DNA from: Onstottus_A sp036505875
GTDB lineage: Bacteria; Acidobacteriota; Blastocatellia; UBA7656
Assembly: GCA_036505875.1 (NCBI GenBank)
Contig: DASXSR010000064.1
Location: 1 to 5,801 of the forward strand
Reading direction: 5' to 3'
Length of the DNA stretch: 5,801 nucleotides
Of this stretch, positions 1 to 5,232 are shown one piece after another. Each line of letters starts with the position of its first letter. Position 1 is the stretch's first letter. The notes under the pieces were generated by a model. The model did no database searches, was not told the DNA's origin, and saw only the letters and a list, made by a program, of their open reading frames with translations. The translations under genes were made by a program, and so were the position numbers.

Positions 1-30
1 TCGCCCCACCTTGTTCTAACCTGGTTAAGT

Positions 31-60
31 TTGAGTGCAATACGCTCTTTGCGATAAGAT
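31..60 (+). promoter_or_regulatory. Candidate sigma70-type promoter for the DUF1800 gene
   Basis: TTGAGT at 31-36 (four of six matches to the -35 consensus) and TAAGAT at 55-60 (four of six to the -10 consensus) are separated by 18 bases. Transcription would start near 67, just ahead of the Shine-Dalgarno site at 71-77. The spacing is good but both boxes are imperfect, and only 34 bases of upstream sequence precede the longest reading frame, so this is a plausible site and not a demonstrated one. Confidence 0.35.
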
Positions 61-70
61 TGGGTTACAA

Positions 71-77
71 AAAGGAG
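71..77 (+). promoter_or_regulatory. Shine-Dalgarno site that fixes the DUF1800 start
   Basis: AAAGGAG lies eight bases before the ATG at 86. An earlier in-frame ATG at 35 would add 17 residues (MQYALCDKIGLQKGVLI) and lacks such a site. It would also place a non-signal-like stretch before a clean signal peptide. The ATG at 86 is therefore the better start. Confidence 0.85.
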
Positions 78-85
78 TACTGATT

Positions 86-2338
86 ATGCGCCGAAAGATT
101 CGCCTCTTTCTCTGTGCGACGTTGGCCGTCGCTCTCGCGGCACCGCTGGTTTCAGCGACTCGCGCCGCGCAGCAAGCTCCGCAAACGCCTGCGCAGGCGT
201 TCGAGCCGCTCGTCAATCGTATCCGCGACGCGCTCAAGCTAAACGAAGAACAAGTTGTCGAAGTCAGAAACGTGTTGGCGAAACACGCGCCGAGGCTTCA
301 GGAGCTTCGTAATCGCGCACAGGCGAACCCCTACGCGCCGGGACTTCAACCGGATGTCGAGAAAGAGCAGAAAGCGATAAAGGACGAGTTGGGCGCTTTT
401 CTGGATGAAGACCAAAAAGGGAAGCTCGCAAGTGTGGACGTCAGACCCCCTGTTCCGCTGGGACCGGCGTTCCTTTTGATCAACATCGCGCCGCGTGCGC
501 GGGCTGATGCGAGCGCCGCAAAGCTTGCAAGCGCCGAGCACTTAATGCCATCTCCGCCGGCGACAGCGAAGGGGCGCGCCGCGCGCTTGACTGATGATCA
601 GAAAATACTTCAGCTCCTTAATCGCATCACCTTTGGCCCGAGACCCGGCGATCTCGCCCGCGTCAAACAAATCGGTATCGAGCGATACCTTGACGAGCAG
701 TTGCATCCCGAGACGATCGACGATTCAGATTTGGAGAAGCGATTAGAGGTGCTGCCGACTCAGCGAATGGCCTCGGCGGAGTTGTATCAGTTTTATCCGC
801 AGCCGCAAGTCGCCGAGCAACGCGCAAACGAGAAAAACGCGCCGCCGGTCTTTGGCCGTCCGCCGCAAATTGTCGGCGAGTTGGTACAGCAGAAACTCGT
901 GCGCGCAGCGTCAAGCAATCGCCAGCTTCAAGAAGTGCTTACGGATTTTTGGTTCAACCACTTCAACGTTTTCGCGCAGAAAGAAGCTGACCAGTGGCTG
1001 ATAACGAGTTACGAGCGAGACGTAATTCGACCGCACGCGCTTGGTAAATTCCGCGACTTGCTGCTGGCGACCGCCGAAAGCCCCGCGATGTTGTATTACC
1101 TGGACAACTGGCTTTCGGCCTCGCCTGATTCAAAACAGCCGCGACCGCCTGCGCCGCCGCGCCCGCAAAACACGCCCGCCCCAGGACCGGCTCCTGGAGC
1201 CGGTTCCAAGCCATCAGAAGCTCCAAAACCCGCTCCCGGCGCCGACCCGAACGCCGCAATGACAGCAAAGAAGGAAGGCGAGCAAAAGGCTGCAAACCAA
1301 TCCCCAACACCTAACCCCCAACCCCCGGCGAAGCCTCCACAACCTCCGCCGCGCAAGCCTGGCATCAATGAGAACTATGCGCGAGAGCTGATGGAGCTTC
1401 ATACGCTGGGCGTCGACGGCGGCTACACCCAGAAGGACGTTCAAGAGGTTGCGCGGTGCTTCACCGGCTGGACGATCGATCGACCCTTCCAGGGCGGCGG
1501 ATTTATCTTCCGTCCGTGGATGCATGACGAAGGTTCGAAGACTGTGCTGGGAGTTTCGATTCCGGCGGGCGGCGGTATGAACGACGCGCTGCAAGTGCTC
1601 GACATTCTCTCGCGTCATCCGTCGACTGCCCGCTTCGTCTCGAAGAAGCTTTGCCAGCGATTTGTTTCAGACGATCCGCCGGCGCAGCTCGTTGAGCGAG
1701 TCGCGCAAGTGTTCTTAAAGACCGACGGGGATATTCGCGAAGTGGTTCGGGCGATTGTAACTTCGCCGGAATTCAACTCGCCCGGAACCTTTCGAGCGAA
1801 GATCAAATCACCGCTCGAGCTGGCGGCCTCCGCTATTCGCGCGGTTGATGGCGACACGAACGGGGCGCCGGCGCTTCACGACTGGCTCCGCAGAATGGGC
1901 GAGCCGCTCTATCAGTACGCTTTTCCGACCGGGTACGGCGAGGATTCGTCGAAGTGGGTGAACACCGGCGTGTTCTTCAACCGGATCAACTTTGCAGTTG
2001 CGCTGGCGAACAATCAGATCAACGGAACGAGCTACGATCCGACGCGATTGGTGTCGACTGACTCGGCAGCGAAACCGGATGAGCTGACAAGCGGGTTGGC
2101 GGCGTTGATCGTCCACACAGAGTTGTCAGCCGACAGCTTGCACGCGGTTCGAGAGGGTTTGGCAAGTCCGCCATTACCAACTCCCTCCCCCGTTGCGCGT
2201 CCTGCGATGGATGGAGGACAGCGACCGGAGATCGTTCCTGTGAAATCACCCGCACCGGCGGACACGAACTCCGACCGCCGGCGCATTACGCAATTGATTG
2301 GCCTGCTGATGGGAACTGCGGAGTTTCAGCGACGATAG
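86..2338 (+). CDS. Exported DUF1800 family protein with N-terminal LTxxQ-like helical segment
   Basis: This is a 750-residue protein of the DUF1800 family, whose biochemical role is not established. Residues 1-28 form a Sec signal peptide (basic MRRK, then a hydrophobic core, cleavage probably after an Ala near 24-28), so it should act outside the cytoplasm. Residues 38-116 are charged and helical and carry LNEEQ (52-56) and LDEDQ (106-110), resembling the paired LTxxQ motifs of Spy/CpxP-type periplasmic proteins. The DUF1800 body runs from about 170 to the end. Family signatures are LLNRITFGPRPGDL (177-190), LTDFWFNHFNVF (285-296), NENYARELMELHTLGVDGG (428-446), FTGWTI (459-464), RFVSKKLCQRFV (516-527), the segment at 554-563 ending in SPEF, and the C-terminal GTAEFQRR. 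Proline-rich inserts sit at about 349-426 and 693-729. DUF1800 genes are commonly followed by a DUF1501 gene, but here the next gene is an oxidoreductase. Family assignment is firm; the N-terminal domain call is inference. Confidence 0.93.
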   Translation: MRRKIRLFLCATLAVALAAPLVSATRAAQQAPQTPAQAFEPLVNRIRDALKLNEEQVVEVRNVLAKHAPRLQELRNRAQANPYAPGLQPDVEKEQKAIKDELGAFLDEDQKGKLASVDVRPPVPLGPAFLLINIAPRARADASAAKLASAEHLMPSPPATAKGRAARLTDDQKILQLLNRITFGPRPGDLARVKQIGIERYLDEQLHPETIDDSDLEKRLEVLPTQRMASAELYQFYPQPQVAEQRANEKNAPPVFGRPPQIVGELVQQKLVRAASSNRQLQEVLTDFWFNHFNVFAQKEADQWLITSYERDVIRPHALGKFRDLLLATAESPAMLYYLDNWLSASPDSKQPRPPAPPRPQNTPAPGPAPGAGSKPSEAPKPAPGADPNAAMTAKKEGEQKAANQSPTPNPQPPAKPPQPPPRKPGINENYARELMELHTLGVDGGYTQKDVQEVARCFTGWTIDRPFQGGGFIFRPWMHDEGSKTVLGVSIPAGGGMNDALQVLDILSRHPSTARFVSKKLCQRFVSDDPPAQLVERVAQVFLKTDGDIREVVRAIVTSPEFNSPGTFRAKIKSPLELAASAIRAVDGDTNGAPALHDWLRRMGEPLYQYAFPTGYGEDSSKWVNTGVFFNRINFAVALANNQINGTSYDPTRLVSTDSAAKPDELTSGLAALIVHTELSADSLHAVREGLASPPLPTPSPVARPAMDGGQRPEIVPVKSPAPADTNSDRRRITQLIGLLMGTAEFQRR
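1186..1204. repeat. Near-perfect palindrome inside the proline-rich insert
   Basis: ACCGGCTCCTGGAGCCGGT is a nine-base perfect inverted repeat around a single central base (1195). A G-U and a G-C pair can extend the stem on the outside. In mRNA it would fold into a GC-rich hairpin with a loop of about three to five bases. It encodes part of a Gly-Pro-Ala stretch, so biased codons for small residues may have produced it by chance. Confidence 0.6.
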
Positions 2339-2340
2339 AA

Positions 2341-2380
2341 TCTCTGCGACTTCGCGAGTCTTTGTATCTTTGCGCGAAAC
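2341..2380 (+). repeat. Degenerate CTTCG/CTTTG intergenic tract, copy 1
   Basis: The gap between the stop at 2338 and the ATG at 2407 contains a pyrimidine/G tract built from CTCTGCG, CTTCG, GTCTTTG, TCTTTGCG and CGAAA units. It resembles the GTCTTTGTGTCTTTGTG-style low-complexity sequences found between genes in many soil bacteria. A related tract lies on the opposite strand at 4731-4764. Both read in the direction of the downstream gene. The similarity was judged by eye and is approximate. Confidence 0.35.
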
Positions 2381-2406
2381 CCAGACTCCTGGCCTAACAA
2401 CCCTAA

Positions 2407-3657
2407 ATGACGGCACACAGACTTGGAATCGGTTTCATCGGAAGCGGGTTCAACGCCCGCTTTCACATCCGCTCATGGGTCGGCGTGCGCGACGCGGACG
2501 TCCGCGGAGTGTGGAGCCCCAACCGCCAGCACGCCGAAGAAGCAGCCGCGCTTGCCCGTTCGCTTCGAGTCGGCGATGCGAAAGCTTTCAACTCAATCGA
2601 GGAAATGATCGTCGCGCCCGAGGTCGATTGCATCTGGTTGTGTGGCCCGAATCACAACCGCATTGAGAATATGGAGGCAGTCAGCAACGCGGTCGCTTCA
2701 CGTAAAGGTCAACTTGTTGGCATAGCTTGTGAGAAGCCGCTTGCAAGAAACGTTGCCGAAGCGAAACGCATGGTCGAGCTTGTCGAAAAGAGCGGTCTGC
2801 TTCATGGCTATCTCGAGGACCAATTGTTCGCACCAGCCCTTCAGCGCGGGCGAGCATTAATTTGGGCTCGGGGCGCCGCAACGACCGGCCGGCCTTATCT
2901 GGCGCGCGCGGCCGAAGAGCACAGCGGGCCGCACATGCCGTGGTTCTGGCAAGGCGAGCTTCAAGGCGGAGGCGTGCTGAACGATATGATGTGTCACTCG
3001 CTCGAGGTTGGCCGTTACATGCTGACCGAGCCGGGTAAGCCTCGCGCGAGCATTCGCCCGACCGCAGTCTCGGCGCAGATTGCTTCATTGAAGTGGTCGC
3101 GACCGGAATACGTCGAGCGGCTGAAACGAATGATGGGGAGCGCGGTCGACTATGCGAAAAGGCCGTCAGAGGATTTCGCGCGCGCGACTGTGGATTACAT
3201 CGACGAACAAGGCAATACACTGATCGTGGAAGCCACCACATCGTGGAGTTTCGTGGGAGCAGGCTTGCGATTGAGCACGGAACTCCTGGGACCCGAGTAT
3301 TCGCTGTCGATCAACACGCTCGACAGCGGCTTGAAGCTTTTCTTCAGCCGCGAAGTGAAAGGCGAGGCGGGCGAGGACCTGGTTGAAAAGCAGAACGCCG
3401 AGCAGGGCTTGATGCCGGTCGTCGCCGATGAAGAAGCGGCCTATGGTTATGAAGGCGAGAATCGATACTTCGTTAATTGCTTTCTCGAAGGCAAGCAGCC
3501 CGAAGAAAACTTCTACGATGGTTTGGAAGTTAGCGAGCTGTTGATGACCGCTTACATGAGCGCCGAGCAAGGCCGCGTCATAGAGTTTCCTCCGAAGGAC
3601 CTTGATTCATTTGTTCCCGCAGTCGCGCGCGGCGCGTGGAAACCGAGCCCCGCTTAG
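2407..3657 (+). CDS. Gfo/Idh/MocA family NAD(P)-dependent oxidoreductase
   Basis: This 416-residue cytoplasmic protein belongs to the glucose-fructose oxidoreductase/inositol dehydrogenase/MocA family, which oxidises or reduces sugars, cyclitols and related compounds with NAD(P). The Rossmann fold starts at residues 6-20, LGIGFIGSGFNARFH, with the dinucleotide-binding glycines G9, G12 and G14. The nearby CGPNHNR (79-85) fits the usual strand and turn before the EKP motif. E109-K110-P111 carries the conserved catalytic lysine, and GGGVLNDMMCH (187-197) gives the family's Asp (193) and His (197) substrate-site pair. The C-terminal part (about 120-380) is the expected alpha/beta substrate domain. 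No signal peptide or Tat motif is present. The ATG at 2407 is placed correctly for a Rossmann N-terminus, but no good Shine-Dalgarno site precedes it. The substrate cannot be read from sequence. The neighbouring mutarotase-like gene suggests a carbohydrate, which is inference. Confidence 0.93.
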   Translation: MTAHRLGIGFIGSGFNARFHIRSWVGVRDADVRGVWSPNRQHAEEAAALARSLRVGDAKAFNSIEEMIVAPEVDCIWLCGPNHNRIENMEAVSNAVASRKGQLVGIACEKPLARNVAEAKRMVELVEKSGLLHGYLEDQLFAPALQRGRALIWARGAATTGRPYLARAAEEHSGPHMPWFWQGELQGGGVLNDMMCHSLEVGRYMLTEPGKPRASIRPTAVSAQIASLKWSRPEYVERLKRMMGSAVDYAKRPSEDFARATVDYIDEQGNTLIVEATTSWSFVGAGLRLSTELLGPEYSLSINTLDSGLKLFFSREVKGEAGEDLVEKQNAEQGLMPVVADEEAAYGYEGENRYFVNCFLEGKQPEENFYDGLEVSELLMTAYMSAEQGRVIEFPPKDLDSFVPAVARGAWKPSPA

Positions 3658-3673
3658 ATTCCTTTGTCCCGTT

Positions 3674-3698
3674 CGTGAGATTCCTCTCACGCAGTGAG
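3674..3698. terminator. Overlapping inverted repeats between convergent genes, possible bidirectional terminator
   Basis: CGTGAGATTCCTCTCACG (3674-3691) is a seven-base perfect stem with a four-base loop; read on the minus strand the loop is GGAA, a GNRA tetraloop. The downstream arm CTCAC (3686-3690) can instead pair with GTGAG at 3694-3698, so two hairpins are mutually exclusive. The site lies between the ends of two convergent genes (stops at 3657 and 3712), where a shared terminator is expected. Neither strand has a clear T run after the stem, so a classical intrinsic terminator is not proven. Confidence 0.4.
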
Positions 3699-3711
3699 CA
3701 ACGCCCAAGCA

Positions 3712-4698
3712 TCACGGCTTGTACTTTTCGGTCTGACGAATCAGCGGCAGCACCTGTTGATCGATGGACAGTTCGCTCTCGCCCACTTGAATTCGTTTCA
3801 AGAACCAGTGCTCGATGTGCTCCACTGATCCGTTCGGTGGCAAGTTGGTGAGAGGTCCCAGAGTCTCAACCTCTAACATGTCAGGGTCGGTGAAGGTCTC
3901 GTTGTTGCAACCGAAGTCGGGATAGGTTCGCCTTGAATCAAAGCCGAAGCGCTTCAAGAACAACTCGTCGTTGAGGTAATAAGCTGCCCAGCCAAGCATG
4001 TTCATGAATCCGATCTTTTGTTTCGTTTTGGCGGTCGGGTCTTGCTTGAGTTGTACGTACTTGGTTCCCCAAGTCCATCGCGGGTCTTTCATATCCGTGT
4101 AGCCCCACAGCACCATCGGCCGCGACGGCAAGAGGAATTGGGGATGAGGCCGATACGGTTCCTGCGGAAAGATAGCGCGTCCGCCGGCAGCCATCACCGT
4201 TAACGCCCACGGCGCCAGCTCGACCTCCCAAAGATTCTTGTTGGTCAAACGATGCAACACAGTCACGTGATTCTCGCTCGCATCGAGAGTGATTTCTATT
4301 TCTTTGACTATGCCTGTGGTTGTTTCAATCGGCTGCGTTAGCTTCAGAGTATTTCCGCCCCACGTGTATTGGACCGGAACATTATCGGGGAAATAAGTGC
4401 GAGTTGGCGCTTCGGGCGCGTGCCAGAGACGATGCCCCCCGTAGCTGCGCCACTCGTCGCCGCCAGTCTTGCCCAACTGCTCCTTGAATTCTTTGAACAG
4501 ATTCTGCCCACCCACAAAGCCGAAGCGAATGACTCGGGGCCCGACATCGGTTGTGACTATCAACTCGACTTGGCCGTTTGTCAGCCGCAGGCAATTGGGC
4601 CAGCCTCCGTAGTTGACTCGCTGTTGCATCTGTAGCTCGCTTGCGAGAGCGGTTGCCGACGCAATTGGGATTAGTAGGGCGATAAGAAGCCAGCGCAT
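3712..4698 (-). CDS. Exported galactose-mutarotase-like fold protein (DUF4380-like)
   Basis: This 328-residue protein has a Sec signal peptide (residues 1-19, MRWLLIALLIPIASATALA, with a probable signal peptidase I site after A-L-A and no lipobox), so it is probably periplasmic. The mature part starts with YGGWPNCLRLTNGQVELIVT (30-49) and continues with DVGPRVIRFGF (51-61), GGDEWRSYGGHRLWHAPE (79-96) and, near the end, DMLEVETLGPL (273-283) and HIEHW (294-298). These are signatures of aldose-epimerase-like (galactose mutarotase fold) proteins, particularly uncharacterised DUF4380-type ones. H89 and R90, and E276/E278, are candidate sugar-contacting residues by analogy. An enzymatic activity is not assured, as many such proteins only bind carbohydrate. 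The gene converges on the oxidoreductase and diverges from the toxin-antitoxin pair, so it is probably a single transcript. An in-frame ATG 63 bases upstream (4761) is rejected because the signal peptide and Shine-Dalgarno site fit 4698. Confidence 0.85.
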   Translation of the reverse strand: MRWLLIALLIPIASATALASELQMQQRVNYGGWPNCLRLTNGQVELIVTTDVGPRVIRFGFVGGQNLFKEFKEQLGKTGGDEWRSYGGHRLWHAPEAPTRTYFPDNVPVQYTWGGNTLKLTQPIETTTGIVKEIEITLDASENHVTVLHRLTNKNLWEVELAPWALTVMAAGGRAIFPQEPYRPHPQFLLPSRPMVLWGYTDMKDPRWTWGTKYVQLKQDPTAKTKQKIGFMNMLGWAAYYLNDELFLKRFGFDSRRTYPDFGCNNETFTDPDMLEVETLGPLTNLPPNGSVEHIEHWFLKRIQVGESELSIDQQVLPLIRQTEKYKP

Positions 4699-4705
4699 CG
4701 GTTCT

Positions 4706-4713
4706 CCTCCTTT
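4706..4713 (-). promoter_or_regulatory. Strong Shine-Dalgarno site fixing the mutarotase-like start
   Basis: On the minus strand AAAGGAGG, an eight-base match to the 16S rRNA anti-Shine-Dalgarno sequence, sits seven bases before the ATG at 4698-4696. It is the best ribosome binding site in the window and settles the start. No convincing -35/-10 pair was found upstream of it on this strand. Confidence 0.9.
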
Positions 4714-4730
4714 GGCCGAACTATGGTTAG

Positions 4731-4764
4731 AGATTTCAACACAAAGCGACGAAGACACCAAGAG
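4731..4764 (-). repeat. Degenerate CTTCG/CTTTG intergenic tract, copy 2
   Basis: Read on the minus strand this stretch contains CTTGGTGTCTTCGT, then CGCTTTGTGTTGAAATCT. It resembles the tract at 2341-2380 and again lies a short distance upstream of a coding start, in the same direction as the gene (start at 4698). Its position suggests either an untranslated leader or a dispersed low-complexity element. The likeness is approximate and made by eye. Confidence 0.4.
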
Positions 4765-5011
4765 CTAGAAGTAACTACAACAACTGCGGCGTAGTAGCGG
4801 AACAGTCTGGTGAGGACGCTGGGACGGCACACATCGTGGTTTATCACGACGCGCCGCATCCGAGCTTATTGGAGCTGCCGTCGTAACGTAGGCAGGCACC
4901 TCAGCTGGGTGAAATGTTATAGAAGCGAGAACGCTACGCATCGTACCCCCGGCGGGTGCTATGCTCGAGGACCTCCGACTCGGAATTCATAAAGCACCTC
5001 CTGCACCGCTG
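4765..5011. other. Non-coding stretch between divergent genes, with possible RNA fold and gene debris
   Basis: About 250 bases without a convincing gene. It holds a perfect seven-base inverted repeat, GACGGCA (4823-4829) with TGCCGTC (4876-4882), enclosing a small hairpin TCGTG/CACGA (4834-4849). One open frame (4731-4882, no start codon) ends in the protein-like AGTAHIVVYHDAPHPSLLEL and could be a decayed gene tail. TGTTATAGA at 4915-4923 resembles a second extended -10 but lacks a -35 partner. GCACC occurs twice as a direct repeat (4994-4998 and 5003-5007) in front of the toxin-antitoxin promoter and may be an operator. No tRNA, rRNA or known riboswitch was recognised. Confidence 0.4.
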
Positions 5012-5020
5012 TGGTATAAT
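5012..5020 (+). promoter_or_regulatory. Extended -10 promoter of the toxin-antitoxin operon
   Basis: TGGTATAAT is a perfect TATAAT box preceded by the TGn extension. No good -35 hexamer is found 16-18 bases upstream, which is typical for extended -10 promoters. Initiation would fall near 5027, only about 14 bases before the ATG at 5041, so the leader would be just long enough to carry the AAAGGA Shine-Dalgarno site at 5029-5034. The GCACC direct repeat just upstream overlaps the -35 region and could bind the antitoxin or the toxin-antitoxin complex; that is inference. Confidence 0.7.
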
Positions 5021-5040
5021 CGCGTAATAAAGGAACGATC

Positions 5041-5232
5041 ATGACCACGAAGGTATCAGACGTTGAGACGAAGGAGATTGAGCCGAGTAGCGAATCGGTG
5101 ACTGTGGAATCAGTAGTGCGGTCGCTACGAAGATTGCTCGAAGGTGATGTATCTGAACAACGAGAAACATTTGAATATCTCAAGAGCGCTCTCGAAGAAG
5201 ATCGCCCTTCGAACCGCAGACTTTTTCAATGA
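5041..5232 (+). CDS. Putative antitoxin of a PIN-domain toxin-antitoxin pair
   Basis: A 63-residue acidic protein placed directly before a PIN toxin, with its stop overlapping the toxin start as ATGA (5229-5232), the arrangement of type II toxin-antitoxin operons. AAAGGA (5029-5034) lies six bases before the ATG. Residues 1-20 are rich in Thr, Ser and Glu and look disordered. Residues 22-54 are predicted helical (VESVVRSLRRLL, then ETFEYLKSALEEDRPSNRRLF). The C-terminal motif YLKSALEEDRPSNRRLF recalls the toxin-binding tails (LKxALxEDRxSxRxLF) of antitoxins next to PIN proteins in cyanobacteria and other phyla; this is from memory. I see no AbrB, ribbon-helix-helix or Phd DNA-binding domain, so how it regulates the operon is unclear. 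Codon use looks less GC-rich than in the large upstream genes. Confidence 0.75.
   Translation: MTTKVSDVETKEIEPSSESVTVESVVRSLRRLLEGDVSEQRETFEYLKSALEEDRPSNRRLFQ

Noticed and set aside
35..85. Longer N-terminus of the DUF1800 protein from the ATG at 35
   Set aside because: It would bury the signal peptide behind 17 residues and has no Shine-Dalgarno site. It also overlaps the likely promoter, while the ATG at 86 has AAAGGAG at ideal spacing.
1214..1618. 134-codon minus-strand open frame inside the DUF1800 gene
   Set aside because: It lies wholly antisense to conserved DUF1800 motifs, has a Cys/Arg/Leu-rich composition and no recognisable family. It is a shadow of a GC-rich gene.
2349..2371. 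GACT/AGTC mini-hairpin followed by TTTGTATCTTT as a terminator of the DUF1800 gene
   Set aside because: The stem has only four pairs and the T tract is interrupted. It is better explained as part of the low-complexity tract.
2681..3241. 186-codon minus-strand open frame inside the oxidoreductase gene
   Set aside because: It is Arg/Ser/Cys-rich and antisense to the EKP and GGG-D-H motifs of a clearly real gene, with no family signature.
3166..3570. 134-codon minus-strand open frame inside the oxidoreductase gene
   Set aside because: It is antisense to the C-terminal domain of the oxidoreductase and has no recognisable motif or separate ribosome binding site.
4699..4761. 21-residue N-terminal extension of the mutarotase-like protein
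   Set aside because: The signal peptide starts at the ATG at 4698, which has a perfect AAAGGAGG site. The extension would translate through that site and the low-complexity tract.
4810..4992. 60-codon plus-strand open frame in the intergenic region
   Set aside because: It is Arg/Cys/Trp-rich with no family resemblance and no Shine-Dalgarno site, and it runs up to the toxin-antitoxin promoter region.
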